A stretch of 64,000 bases of DNA, taken from Gallionella straubiae. GTDB taxonomy: Bacteria; Pseudomonadota; Gammaproteobacteria; Burkholderiales; Gallionellaceae. The notes under the pieces were generated by a model. It had not been told where the DNA came from, ran no database searches, and worked only from the letters and a program-made list of their open reading frames with translations. The translations under genes and the position numbers were made by a program. The stretch lies in assembly GCF_051257895.1 (NCBI RefSeq), contig NZ_CP194331.1, forward strand, positions 124,001-188,000. Reading direction: 5' to 3'. Shown one piece after another: positions 43,728 through 55,733 of this stretch (position 1 is the first letter of the stretch; each line of letters begins with the position of its first letter).

Positions 43728-44741
43728 TCAGGAAAAGAAGCGCAGACGGGCGTCGGAAGGGATGTCCATGCCTGTTGCCTGTGCGCGCTGCAGGAGTTCC
43801 CAGTAGTAGCGGTAGGAGGCGCGGTCGTGCAGCTTGCCTTCATGCTGGATAGGCCCCCAGGCCGCATCCTGGGCCGCCGCCAGCAAGGTAGCGGCTTCGC
43901 CGACTTCGGCGAAGTCCGGACGCATGGCCTCGACGATGGGCATGATCTGGGCAGGGTGAATGCTCCACATGCGCAGGAATCCGAGCTCCTGCCGGGCGCG
44001 ACGCGCATCCTCCCGCACTACATTGATATCGCGAATTTCGGTGGTGACATTGTGGCTGGGTACGACGCCGTTGCCCAGTGCGGCGGCGGCGATTTCACAC
44101 TTGGCGCGTACCACCAGTGCATGGCTGAACTGGCCGGGGGAGCGCATCGCGGTGGCAGGGATCGCGCCGTGATGCGCAGAGACAAAGTCCATTTGGCCGA
44201 AATCGATGGTTTCGACATGCGGCAGGCGGGCGATCTCCCACACCTCATGCAGCGCGCCAGGGGTCTCGATCAGCACATGGACGGGAATCGCGCGCGCGAT
44301 GCCGTAGCGGTTCCTCAGTTCGTCGAGCGCGGCGATCTGGGTCGCAACATCACCGGCATTTTCAGGCTTGGGTAAAACGATATAGGCTACACATTGCCCT
44401 GCACGGCTGATGATGATTTCCAGTTCGTCGCGCCAGACCGGATGCCTGACATCGTGGATGCGCACGCCGATGCGGCCGTAGCGGTTCTCGCCGGACAGGA
44501 GCAGGCCGGCGATCATCTCCGCATGTTCCCGCTCCCTGCCCGCCGGGGCGCCGTCTTCGCAATCGGCGGTGATATCGAAGACAGGCCTTCCATCGGCCGA
44601 TAATTCGGCCTGGATCTGGAGCGCCTTGTTCAGCAGCTTCTCACTGCCGGCAAAATGCTCGCACGCGGCAAGCCGGGGAAATGGGCGGCTGCCTGCATAG
44701 AGTACGTCGGATGGATGGAGACGGTCACTCATGCAGGGCAT
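43728..44741 (-). CDS. HpcH/HpaI aldolase - CitE-like lyase
   Basis: A 337-residue CitE/malyl-CoA lyase superfamily protein. Metal and substrate signatures include FDITADCEDGAPAGRE, the VRIHD segment, HVLIETPGALHEVWEI and IDFGQMDF. It is the third gene of a unit with the biotin carboxylase and carboxyltransferase genes (gap 19 bp), which makes a C-C lyase acting on a CoA ester or tricarboxylate plausible. There are no citD, citF or ATP-citrate lyase genes, so classic citrate lyase is not supported; a citryl-CoA or malyl-CoA lyase role is speculation. An alternative start is ATG 44732. Confidence 0.75.
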   Translation of the reverse strand: MPCMSDRLHPSDVLYAGSRPFPRLAACEHFAGSEKLLNKALQIQAELSADGRPVFDITADCEDGAPAGREREHAEMIAGLLLSGENRYGRIGVRIHDVRHPVWRDELEIIISRAGQCVAYIVLPKPENAGDVATQIAALDELRNRYGIARAIPVHVLIETPGALHEVWEIARLPHVETIDFGQMDFVSAHHGAIPATAMRSPGQFSHALVVRAKCEIAAAALGNGVVPSHNVTTEIRDINVVREDARRARQELGFLRMWSIHPAQIMPIVEAMRPDFAEVGEAATLLAAAQDAAWGPIQHEGKLHDRASYRYYWELLQRAQATGMDIPSDARLRFFS

Positions 44742-44760
44742 TCCAGCCGCTTATGCGGAT

Positions 44761-46596
44761 TTACTGTATCTCAACCAGGGTTTCATCCGGCGCTACGCTG
44801 TCGCCCTTTTTGACATGGACGCCGATGACGACGCCGCTCAGAGGCGCCTGGATTTCGTTTTCCATCTTCATGGCTTCGATGACCAGTACGCCATCTCCGG
44901 CCTCGACCTTGTCTCCGGCCTTGACCTTGACGTCGACGATGGTGCCGGGCATGGCGGTCGTCACGCAGCCCTCGTGGGAGGGGCGCGGGCGTCCGGTGCC
45001 CGATGCCGGGGCGGCAGTTTTTTTCTTGCCGTTACCCTTGCCGCCGGAAACCTCGATCTCGTTCAGGGTCTCGACAATGACTTCTTCGGAAATGCCGTCG
45101 ACGGATACGTAGAACGGGCGCTGGGCTTCGCCGTGGTGTCCACTGCCGGTGAGCTTGATGTGGAAGGTTTCACCGTGCAGCGTCACCTTGAATTCATTGG
45201 GTGCGTAGCGTTCGGAGGAGGTGGTGGCGGCCTCTTTGGATAGCAGCGGCTCCGGCTTGAGCGTGCCGGCGTTGCGCTCCTGCAGAAAGGTCTTCGCAAT
45301 ATCCGGGAACATGGCATAGGTGAGGACATCTTCCTCGCTCTTCGCCAGGTCTTCGCACGTGATCCTGAGCTTGTTCATCTCGTCTTCGAGCAGATCCGCC
45401 GGGCGGCAGGTCACGACTTCCGCGTCGCCGACCGCGAGCTTCCTGATCTGTTCATTGACTTTGCCCGGCGCCTTGCCGTAGTGGCCGAGCAGGTAGTTCT
45501 TGACTTCATTGGTGACCGATTTGTAGCGCGCGCCGGTCAGGACGTTCATGACCGCCTGTGTGCCGACGATCTGCGAGGTCGGCGTGACCAGCGGCGGGTA
45601 GCCCAGATCTTCGCGTACCAATGGGATTTCGGCGAGCACCTCGTTCATGCGGTTGAGCGCGCCCAGTTCCTTGAGCTGGTTGGACAGGTTTGAAATCATG
45701 CCGCCCGGCACCTGGTTCACCAGCACGCGCGTATCCACGCCGGTGAACGCGCTCTCGTACTGCCAGTACTTCTGGCGCACCTCGTAGAAATAGGCGGTGA
45801 CTTCCTGGATCGCCGCGAGGTCGAGGCCGGTGTCGTATGGAGTGCCTTTCAGCGCGGCCACAATGCTCTCGGTCGAGGAGTGGCTCGCGCCTTCGCCGAA
45901 GGAGGAGTTGCAGGTATCCAGCATGGTGGCACCCGCTTCCACGGCCTTGAGGAAGCTCATGCCGGAGAGGCCGGAGGTTGCGTGGCTGTGCAGATGGATA
46001 GGCAGGCCGACGGCGGCGCGCAACGCCTTGACCAGGTCGGTGGCCGCATAAGGCGTGAGCAGGCCGGCCATGTCCTTGATGCAGATCGTGTCGCAGCCCA
46101 TCGCTTCCAGCTCTTTTGCGAGTTCGATGAACTGGGGAATGCCGTGCACCGGGCTGGTGGTGTAGCTGATGCAGCCCTCGGCATGCTTGCCGGCTTTTTT
46201 CACTGCCTCGACCGAGACGCGCAGATTGCGCAGGTCGTTCATCGCGTCGAAGATGCGGAACACATCGATGCCGTTGTCCGCGGCCTTGGCGGCGAAGGCG
46301 CGCACCACGTCGTCGGAATAGTGGCGGTAGCCGAGCAGGTTCTGGCCGCGCAGCAGCATCTGGATGCGGGTGTTCGGCAGGGCCTTGCGCAGTTTCCTGA
46401 GGCGCTCCCAAGGGTCTTCCTTCAGGAAGCGCACGCAGGAGTCGAAGGTCGCGCCGCCCCAGGCTTCCAGCGACCAGAAACCGATGCTATCGAGCTTGTG
46501 GCAGATGGGCAGCATGTCTTCGGTGCGCATGCGCGTCGCGATCACGGATTGATGGCCGTCACGCAGCACCAGTTCGGAAATAAGGGTTTTTGCCAT
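44761..46596 (-). CDS. pycB: Pyruvate carboxylase subunit B / oxaloacetate decarboxylase alpha-type carboxyltransferase
   Basis: A 611-residue protein. The N-terminal carboxyltransferase TIM barrel shows the LRDGHQSVIATRMRTEDML start, FRIFDAMNDLRNL and the metal region ICIKDMAGLL; a PYC_OADA domain follows. The C-terminal biotinyl domain has the biotin lysine Lys577 in EAMKMEN. Together with the adjacent biotin carboxylase it forms a two-subunit carboxylase that would make oxaloacetate from pyruvate. No oadB/oadG sodium-pump genes are present, which argues against a decarboxylase. A 2-oxoglutarate carboxylase, as in Aquificales, has the same architecture. Confidence 0.87.
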   Translation of the reverse strand: MAKTLISELVLRDGHQSVIATRMRTEDMLPICHKLDSIGFWSLEAWGGATFDSCVRFLKEDPWERLRKLRKALPNTRIQMLLRGQNLLGYRHYSDDVVRAFAAKAADNGIDVFRIFDAMNDLRNLRVSVEAVKKAGKHAEGCISYTTSPVHGIPQFIELAKELEAMGCDTICIKDMAGLLTPYAATDLVKALRAAVGLPIHLHSHATSGLSGMSFLKAVEAGATMLDTCNSSFGEGASHSSTESIVAALKGTPYDTGLDLAAIQEVTAYFYEVRQKYWQYESAFTGVDTRVLVNQVPGGMISNLSNQLKELGALNRMNEVLAEIPLVREDLGYPPLVTPTSQIVGTQAVMNVLTGARYKSVTNEVKNYLLGHYGKAPGKVNEQIRKLAVGDAEVVTCRPADLLEDEMNKLRITCEDLAKSEEDVLTYAMFPDIAKTFLQERNAGTLKPEPLLSKEAATTSSERYAPNEFKVTLHGETFHIKLTGSGHHGEAQRPFYVSVDGISEEVIVETLNEIEVSGGKGNGKKKTAAPASGTGRPRPSHEGCVTTAMPGTIVDVKVKAGDKVEAGDGVLVIEAMKMENEIQAPLSGVVIGVHVKKGDSVAPDETLVEIQ

Positions 46597-46621
46597 GGTT
46601 TTACTTGCCTGCTAGGTTGAA

Positions 46622-48040
46622 TTAAATGCCTTCGTGCGCCGCGATCACGGCCGAGATGGCTGCTGCCCTAAGTTCCGGCGGGATTTTCGTGGTGTAGTCG
46701 ATCAATTCCGGATGGGATTCCACGAACCCTGTGTTGAAGTCCGCATTTCTGAAGTCGGGGTGTTTCAGGATTTCCTGATAGTACGGGATGGTCGTCTTGA
46801 CGCCGTAGATCAGCATGTCCTTGAGCGCGCGGCGGCCGCGTTCGACGACGCCGTCCCAGGTGAGCGCCCAGACGGTGAGCTTGGCGCACATGGAATCGAA
46901 GTAGGGCGGTATCTCGTAGCCGCTGTACATGGCGGCGTCGATGCGCACGCCGGGGCCGCCTGGCGCATAGTAGCGGGTGATCTTGCCGAAGCTCGGCAGG
47001 AAGCCGTTCTTGGGGTCTTCCGCATTGATGCGGAACTCCATGGCATAGCCGCGGAACCGGACGTCTTCCTGCTTGTATTGCAACTCATGCCCGTCGGCGA
47101 TGCGGATCTGCTCCTGCACGATGTCGATGCCGGTAATGGTTTCCGTCACGGTGTGTTCGACCTGGACGCGGGTGTTCATTTCCATGAAGTAGAAATTGCC
47201 GTCCCGGTCGAGCAGGAATTCGACGGTGCCCGCATTCTCGTAGCCCACGGCACGAGCGGCCTTGACGGCCAGGCTGCCGATATATTCGCGCTGTTCTGCG
47301 TTAATTTGCGGCGAGGGGGCGATCTCGATCAGTTTCTGGTTGCGGCGCTGGATGGAGCAGTCGCGCTCGAACAGGTGGATCGTGTTGCCATGGCTGTCGC
47401 CCAGCACCTGCACTTCGATATGCCGCGGATTGACCACGCATTTTTCCAGGAAGACTTCCGGCTGGCCGAAGGCCTTGCTGGCTTCCGAAATCACGCGCTC
47501 ATAGTTGCCGACCAGGTCCTTGTCGTTGTCGCAGCGGCGGATGCCGCGTCCGCCGCCGCCATTTGTGGCCTTGAGCATCACGGGGTAGCCTATTTTGTTG
47601 GCCAGCGCACGCGCCTCTTCCACATCGGCGAGATTGCCGTCGCTGCCTGGCACGCAAGGAATGCCCGCTGCGATCATGGCATTGCGCGCCTGGACTTTGT
47701 CGCCCATCTGGCGGATGACCTCCGCGTCAGGGCCGATAAACTTGATGTCGCGGCGGGCACAAATTTCCGCCAATTCCGGGTTTTCAGAGAGGAAGCCGTA
47801 GCCCGGATGCAACGCATCGCATCCCGAAGTTACCGCGATGTTGACGATGTTGTGGGCGTTAAGGTAACCGGCGACCGGCTCGGAACCGATGTGGTAGGCC
47901 TCGTCCGCTTTCTTGACGTGCAACGCATGGCGGTCGGCATCCGTGTAGATGGCGACCGACTTGATGCCCATTTCAGAGCAGGCGCGCACGATGCGCACCG
48001 CAATTTCACCGCGGTTGGCGACAAGTATTTTTGTTATCAC
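46622..48040 (-). CDS. pycA: Biotin carboxylase subunit (pyruvate carboxylase subunit A)
   Basis: ATP-grasp biotin carboxylase of 472 residues. The N-terminus ITKILVANRGEIAVRIVRAC, the glycine-rich ATP loop KATNGGGGRGIRRC, FMEMNTRVQVEHTVTE with the catalytic Glu and Arg, and the C-terminal domain are complete. AccC is usually paired with accB; here it is paired with a carboxyltransferase-biotin protein instead, so it serves that enzyme. It starts a minus-strand unit (pycA-pycB-citE-like) divergent from the pyruvate:ferredoxin oxidoreductase gene across a 704-bp gap. Confidence 0.88.
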   Translation of the reverse strand: MITKILVANRGEIAVRIVRACSEMGIKSVAIYTDADRHALHVKKADEAYHIGSEPVAGYLNAHNIVNIAVTSGCDALHPGYGFLSENPELAEICARRDIKFIGPDAEVIRQMGDKVQARNAMIAAGIPCVPGSDGNLADVEEARALANKIGYPVMLKATNGGGGRGIRRCDNDKDLVGNYERVISEASKAFGQPEVFLEKCVVNPRHIEVQVLGDSHGNTIHLFERDCSIQRRNQKLIEIAPSPQINAEQREYIGSLAVKAARAVGYENAGTVEFLLDRDGNFYFMEMNTRVQVEHTVTETITGIDIVQEQIRIADGHELQYKQEDVRFRGYAMEFRINAEDPKNGFLPSFGKITRYYAPGGPGVRIDAAMYSGYEIPPYFDSMCAKLTVWALTWDGVVERGRRALKDMLIYGVKTTIPYYQEILKHPDFRNADFNTGFVESHPELIDYTTKIPPELRAAAISAVIAAHEGI

Positions 48041-48744
48041 AAATTGATCCTGCGTCTGGCTAAATGATGAAATACAGCCGGATTATAATTTTTCAGGTTG
48101 CACCCTGGTGGAGGGTTGCCCGAGTATTCGAGTTGGCCATTATAGCGGCATCGTCCTGCCATGCTCAATGGCAATTAGTTGGCCGGGTCATTGTAGTGGC
48201 TGCACGTGAGTTTTTGTTATAACGGCAGAAAGGCAAATGGGGAATCAGGCAAGCGCTTTGGTTTCTTTATTTTGGGGTTAATTTCCGGATTAATGCTTCG
48301 GACTAACAGACAAAATGCCGAATAATGTGTAGTATTACACTAGGTATTATCGATGGCAAATTTGAGATAGAGGGGTTGTGGGCAAACCGCATCGCGGTGG
48401 GCTGTAAGAAGCTTTGCGGCATGAATAGTTAGGATAGAATACGTAGCATCGGACTCGCTGGATTTGCCGTGCGGTGGTTGTTGGTGCCGCTACTGGCCTT
48501 CTGATTGATATTAGATTCTGGTTGTGGTCCCGCTTCGTCCATGGCGGATCTGGGGCATTCTCCGAACTTATGTTTTATTCGACTGGTCGTATGCATACGA
48601 CTGGCCGCAAAACTCCATGCCCGCCCGCGGGTCTATCGATCTGATTCCGTGTGACCATCATGCGAATTTATGGAATTTCGGGCTGTGCCCATGCTTAATT
48701 TCCGGGCGACCGGACAGAATTAATATTGACTGAAGGAGTTTTTG
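48041..48744. promoter_or_regulatory. Long divergent intergenic region between pycA and the PFOR gene
   Basis: This 704-bp region is AT-richer than its neighbours and has no convincing gene; one open frame at 48524-48733 lacks a ribosome site and any recognisable sequence. It should contain the promoters of both units. Seen in it: a minus-strand TATAAT (48082-48087), a GTGTA/TACAC inverted repeat near 48330, a TAGAAT box at 48435-48440 and the 16-bp palindrome at 48586-48601. A small RNA gene is possible but not shown. Confidence 0.6.
48586..48601. promoter_or_regulatory. 16-bp perfect palindrome, candidate operator of the PFOR gene
   Basis: GTCGTATGCATACGAC is a perfect palindrome centred about 150 bp upstream of the PFOR start, and is flanked on each side by a direct ACTGG. 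Such symmetry is typical of dimeric repressor or activator sites. I do not recognise the motif. Confidence 0.45.
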
Positions 48745-52329
<3,585 letters not shown>

Positions 52330-52403
52330 CATGGCCCGGGGTTCCCGTTGCACGGGAGTGCGTTGCACCGGATTCCTGAATTCACCAAAAGAAGCTAACT
52401 CAC

Positions 52404-52424
52404 CGCGCTTGCCTGGCAAGCGCG
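52404..52424 (+). terminator. Hairpin after the PFOR gene
   Basis: CGCGCTTGC and GCAAGCGCG form a perfect 9-bp stem with a 3-base loop, 74 bp behind the stop. No T-run follows; it may protect the 3' end or aid Rho-dependent termination. Confidence 0.4.
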
Positions 52425-52464
52425 TGAAGTTGCCATTGCGGATCGGTGATTGTGGTAAAGACAT

Positions 52465-52493
52465 TTGTCATGGATTGTGCAAAGGCCGATAAT
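52465..52493 (+). promoter_or_regulatory. Sigma-70 promoter of ppdK
   Basis: TTGTCA (52465-52470) and GATAAT (52488-52493) are separated by exactly 17 bases; each matches five of six consensus bases. Transcription would begin near base 52500, leaving a short leader of about 20 bases before the ATG at 52519. Confidence 0.65.
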
Positions 52494-52518
52494 ATGCAAA
52501 TTTTTAACGGGGGGTGTC

Positions 52519-55314
52519 ATGAGTAGTGGCAAGAAATACATCTATACCTTCGAAGAAGGCGACGGAAAAAACAAGATGTTGCTGGGCGGCAAGGGTGCGA
52601 ATCTGTGCGAGATGACCCAGATCGGTCTGAATGTCCCCCCCGGATTTACCATTACCACCGACGCGTGTACCGCCTACCTGGAAAAGAACAAGCTGCCTGA
52701 TGGGTTGATGGACTCCGTCAAGGAGCACATGCTGGCGCTGGAAAAGAAGACCGGCAAGGGCTTCGGCAGCGGCACGAACCCCCTGCTCATCTCGGTGCGT
52801 TCCGGCTCGTCCATGTCCATGCCGGGCATGATGGACACCATCCTCAACCTCGGCCTCAACGAAACTTCGCTGCAGGGGCTGATCAAGCAAACCGGCAATG
52901 CCCGCTTTGCCTACGATGCCTACCGCCGCTTCATCCAGTTGTTCGGCAAGATCGCGCTCAACATCAGCGACGAGCATTTCGACGAGCGCATGGCTGCGAT
53001 CAAGCGCAAATACGGCGCACCGCAGGATGTAGATCTGAGCGCCGAACACCTCAAGGAACTGGGGGGTGAGTTTCTCGATATCGTCAAGCACCATACCGGC
53101 AAGCCCTTCCCGCAAGACCCGTACGAGCAATTGGAAATCGCCATCGGCGCGGTGTTCGGCTCGTGGATGGGCAAGCGTGCGGTGGATTACCGCAAGCAGT
53201 TCAAGATCACCAGGGATCAGGCCAACGGCACGGCGGTGAACATCTGCACCATGGTGTTCGGCAACATGGGCAATGATTCCGGCACCGGCGTGGGTTTCAC
53301 GCGCAACCCCGGCACCGGCGAAAATCTTATTTACGGCGAGTACCTGGTCAATGCGCAGGGCGAGGATGTGGTTGCGGGGATCCGCACGCCGAAGGCAATC
53401 GCCGAGATGGAGCAGGAGATGCCGGAGATATACCGTCAGCTGATGGCGCTGCACAACCGGCTGGAATCGCATTATCACGAAGTGCAGGATTTCGAGTTCA
53501 CCATTGAGAAGGGCATCCTGTATTGCCTGCAGACGCGCAACGGCAAGATGAATGCGCGCGGCATGGTGCGCTCCTCGGTGGAGATGTTCCATGAGGGGCT
53601 GATTTCCAAGGAGCGCGCGCTGCTGCGCATCGAGCCTGCGGTGCTGGAGCAGCTGCTGGTTCCGCAGCTTGCGCCGAACTTCCACGGCAAGTCGCTGGCG
53701 CAGGGTCTGCCTGCATCGCCGGGCGCTGCCTCGGGCAAGATCGTGTTCGATGCCGACACCGCCGAGGCGCGCGGCCGCGCCGGCGAGAAGATCATCCTGG
53801 TGCGCGAGGAGACCAAGCCCGAGGACATCCACGGCTTCTTCCAGGCGCAGGGCATCCTCACCAGCCGCGGCGGCAAGACCTCGCACGCCGCCGTCGTGGC
53901 GCGCGGCATGGGCAAGCCCTGCGTCTCGGGCTGCGAGCAGATCGTCATCAACGACGTGCTGCGCAGCGCGCAGATCGGCGAGACTACCCTGCACGAGGGC
54001 GATGTCGTCACCATCGACGGCGGTACCGGCCATGTTTACGCGGGCGAAGTGCCGACGGTGGAGGCCGAGTTCTCCGAGGAGTTGGCCACGCTGCTGTCCT
54101 GGGCGGATGAGGTGGCGAAGCTCAAGGTGCTGGCGAACGCGGATACGCCCGGCGACGCCTCGCGCGCGCGCGAGTTCGGCGCGATGGGCATCGGCCTGTG
54201 CCGCACTGAGCGCATGTTCAACAGTACCGACCGGCTGCCGATCGTTCAGGAAATGATCCTGGCCGAGACGCCGGAAGCCCGCCAGTCCGCACTGGATCGC
54301 CTGTTGCCGATCCAGCGCGCCGACTTCAAGGGCATCTTCAAGGCGATGAAGGGGTTGCCGGTAACCGTGCGCCTGCTCGACCCGCCGATGCATGAGTTCC
54401 TGCCCACTGCGGCGCAGCTCGAACTGGAAATCGCGCACCTGCACCAGTTGCGCGATACCATCGACGGCCTGGAAGAGTTGCCGGAGACGCTCAAGATGCT
54501 CAATCCCAAGCTCTACCAGCAATATGCCGACGGCCTGATGAAGCTGATGGGCGGCCTGAGCGACTTCAAGGAGTCGCACATGGAGGAAGACGTCATCGGC
54601 AAGAAGGAAGTGATCCTGAAGAAGGTCAGGGCGCTGGCCGAAGTCAACCCGATGCTCGGCCATCGCGGCGTGCGGCTGGGCATCACCTATCCCGAAATCT
54701 ACTCGATGCAGATACGCGCGATTCTGGAAGCCGCCGCGCTGTGCGCCAAGGACGGCGTGGAAATCTATCCGGAAATCATGGTGCCGCAGGTCGCCACGGT
54801 GGAAGAGCTCAAGCGCATCCACAGCTACGTGCAGCGCATCCACCAGGAAGTGAACGCAACCTACGGCATCAACGTGCAGTTCAAGTTCGGCTCGATGCTG
54901 GAAGTGGTGCGCGCCTGCGTGCGCGCCGGGCGCATGGCCGAAACTGCCGAGTTCTTCTCCTTCGGCACCAACGACCTGACCCAGGCCACGTTCTCCTTCA
55001 GCCGTGAGGATGCGGAAAACAAATTCCTCCCCGCCTACAACGAAACCGGCATCCTGGAAGACAACCCCTTCGAAGTGCTGGATATCAAGGGAGTGGGGCA
55101 GTTGATGAAGATGGCCGTGGCGAAGGGCAGGGGAACTAACCCGGAGCTGAAGATGGGCATCTGCGGAGAACATGGCGGGCATCCCGGCTCGATCCGCTTC
55201 TGCCACCATATTGGGCTCAATTACGTCTCCTGTTCCGGACCGCGCGTGCCTATCGCGCGCCTTGCGGCGGCACAGGCCAAACTGCTGGAGGAGCAGTACC
55301 AGGAGCCGGTCTGA
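52519..55314 (+). CDS. ppdK: Pyruvate, phosphate dikinase
   Basis: A 931-residue enzyme interconverting pyruvate + ATP + Pi and PEP + AMP + PPi. The N-terminal ATP-grasp domain (LGGKGANLCEMTQIGLNVPPG), the central swivelling domain with phosphohistidine His456 in GGKTSHAAVVARGMG (with the regulatory-type Thr454), and the C-terminal TIM barrel (FSFGTNDLTQATF, GICGEHGGHPGS) are complete. ATG 52519 is chosen; a longer frame begins inside the -35 box. Next to PFOR it links acetyl-CoA to PEP in the reductive direction. No PDRP-type regulator gene is adjacent. Confidence 0.95.
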   Translation: MSSGKKYIYTFEEGDGKNKMLLGGKGANLCEMTQIGLNVPPGFTITTDACTAYLEKNKLPDGLMDSVKEHMLALEKKTGKGFGSGTNPLLISVRSGSSMSMPGMMDTILNLGLNETSLQGLIKQTGNARFAYDAYRRFIQLFGKIALNISDEHFDERMAAIKRKYGAPQDVDLSAEHLKELGGEFLDIVKHHTGKPFPQDPYEQLEIAIGAVFGSWMGKRAVDYRKQFKITRDQANGTAVNICTMVFGNMGNDSGTGVGFTRNPGTGENLIYGEYLVNAQGEDVVAGIRTPKAIAEMEQEMPEIYRQLMALHNRLESHYHEVQDFEFTIEKGILYCLQTRNGKMNARGMVRSSVEMFHEGLISKERALLRIEPAVLEQLLVPQLAPNFHGKSLAQGLPASPGAASGKIVFDADTAEARGRAGEKIILVREETKPEDIHGFFQAQGILTSRGGKTSHAAVVARGMGKPCVSGCEQIVINDVLRSAQIGETTLHEGDVVTIDGGTGHVYAGEVPTVEAEFSEELATLLSWADEVAKLKVLANADTPGDASRAREFGAMGIGLCRTERMFNSTDRLPIVQEMILAETPEARQSALDRLLPIQRADFKGIFKAMKGLPVTVRLLDPPMHEFLPTAAQLELEIAHLHQLRDTIDGLEELPETLKMLNPKLYQQYADGLMKLMGGLSDFKESHMEEDVIGKKEVILKKVRALAEVNPMLGHRGVRLGITYPEIYSMQIRAILEAAALCAKDGVEIYPEIMVPQVATVEELKRIHSYVQRIHQEVNATYGINVQFKFGSMLEVVRACVRAGRMAETAEFFSFGTNDLTQATFSFSREDAENKFLPAYNETGILEDNPFEVLDIKGVGQLMKMAVAKGRGTNPELKMGICGEHGGHPGSIRFCHHIGLNYVSCSGPRVPIARLAAAQAKLLEEQYQEPV

Positions 55315-55327
55315 GGTCAGTTGCAGT

Positions 55328-55356
55328 CCGGGTCGCGCTTGGCGGCGCGATCCCGG
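55328..55356 (+). terminator. Hairpin after ppdK
   Basis: CCGGGTCGCGC pairs with GCGCGATCCCGG with one bulged base, giving a very GC-rich stem 13 bp after the ppdK stop. A T-rich stretch comes only about 15-25 bases later, so it is a probable but atypical terminator. Confidence 0.45.
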
Positions 55357-55733
55357 TTATGGCCTGATTTGAATCTTATTGTTTTTCCGGTGTCAACGGG
55401 GCAGACGGATGAGCGTTTTAACTGATGGGTTAAAAGATGGGTTTTTCATGCAAGTTTTGCTTGACCGAATAAACGCGATGCACTAATTTTATGTTCCGCA
55501 ATATGAGCTTCAAACTGGCTTAAGCGCAGCGCAAAAACAAGATGTTCCCGGTATTCAGCCTGTCCGGAAATACCTGCTTCATCACCAACAATGCACGCTT
55601 CCCGATAGTTCAGGCAGATTTGACGCGGCGTCCGCTTATGCGGCCGGCGCAGGTTTTTTGTTAATGGAATCGCTTTTGTGCGGCATTTATCCGCCCCAGG
55701 CATGCTGCTAATTATTTATTCGAGGTCGTCCTT
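55357..55733. other. Intergenic region upstream of apbE, no confident gene
   Basis: About 380 bp without a convincing coding region. It holds an inverted repeat TTTTAAC/GTTAAAA (55416-55422 and 55429-55435) and a terminator-like stem with a T6 run at 55625-55659, 75 bp before the apbE start. A minus-strand open frame (55446-55703) has no ribosome site and unlikely composition. A leader RNA with attenuation, or a small RNA, is possible. Confidence 0.5.
55625..55659 (+). terminator. Terminator-like hairpin in the apbE leader
   Basis: GCGGCGTCCGC at 55625-55635 and GCGGCCGGCGC at 55640-55650 pair at 9 of 11 positions around a TTAT loop, and TTTTTT follows at 55654-55659. It lies ahead of apbE, not behind a + strand gene, so it may end a leader or small RNA. 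Confidence 0.45.

Noticed and set aside
30276..48040. ATP-citrate lyase or citryl-CoA synthetase genes completing the reductive TCA cycle
   Set aside because: I looked for them among the carbon genes and found none; the only related protein is the CitE-like lyase, which is not sufficient evidence.
48524..48733. 69-codon plus-strand frame ahead of the PFOR gene
   Set aside because: It spans the 16-bp palindrome and probable promoter, with no ribosome site and Trp/Cys-rich atypical composition.
52504..55209. 901-codon open frame antisense to ppdK
   Set aside because: It lies wholly opposite a complete, motif-rich ppdK gene; its His/Asp/Leu-rich translation has no recognisable domain and reflects high-GC codon bias.
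55446..55703. 85-codon minus-strand frame in the apbE upstream gap
   Set aside because: No Shine-Dalgarno, no recognisable sequence and it runs across a terminator-like stem; treated as non-coding.
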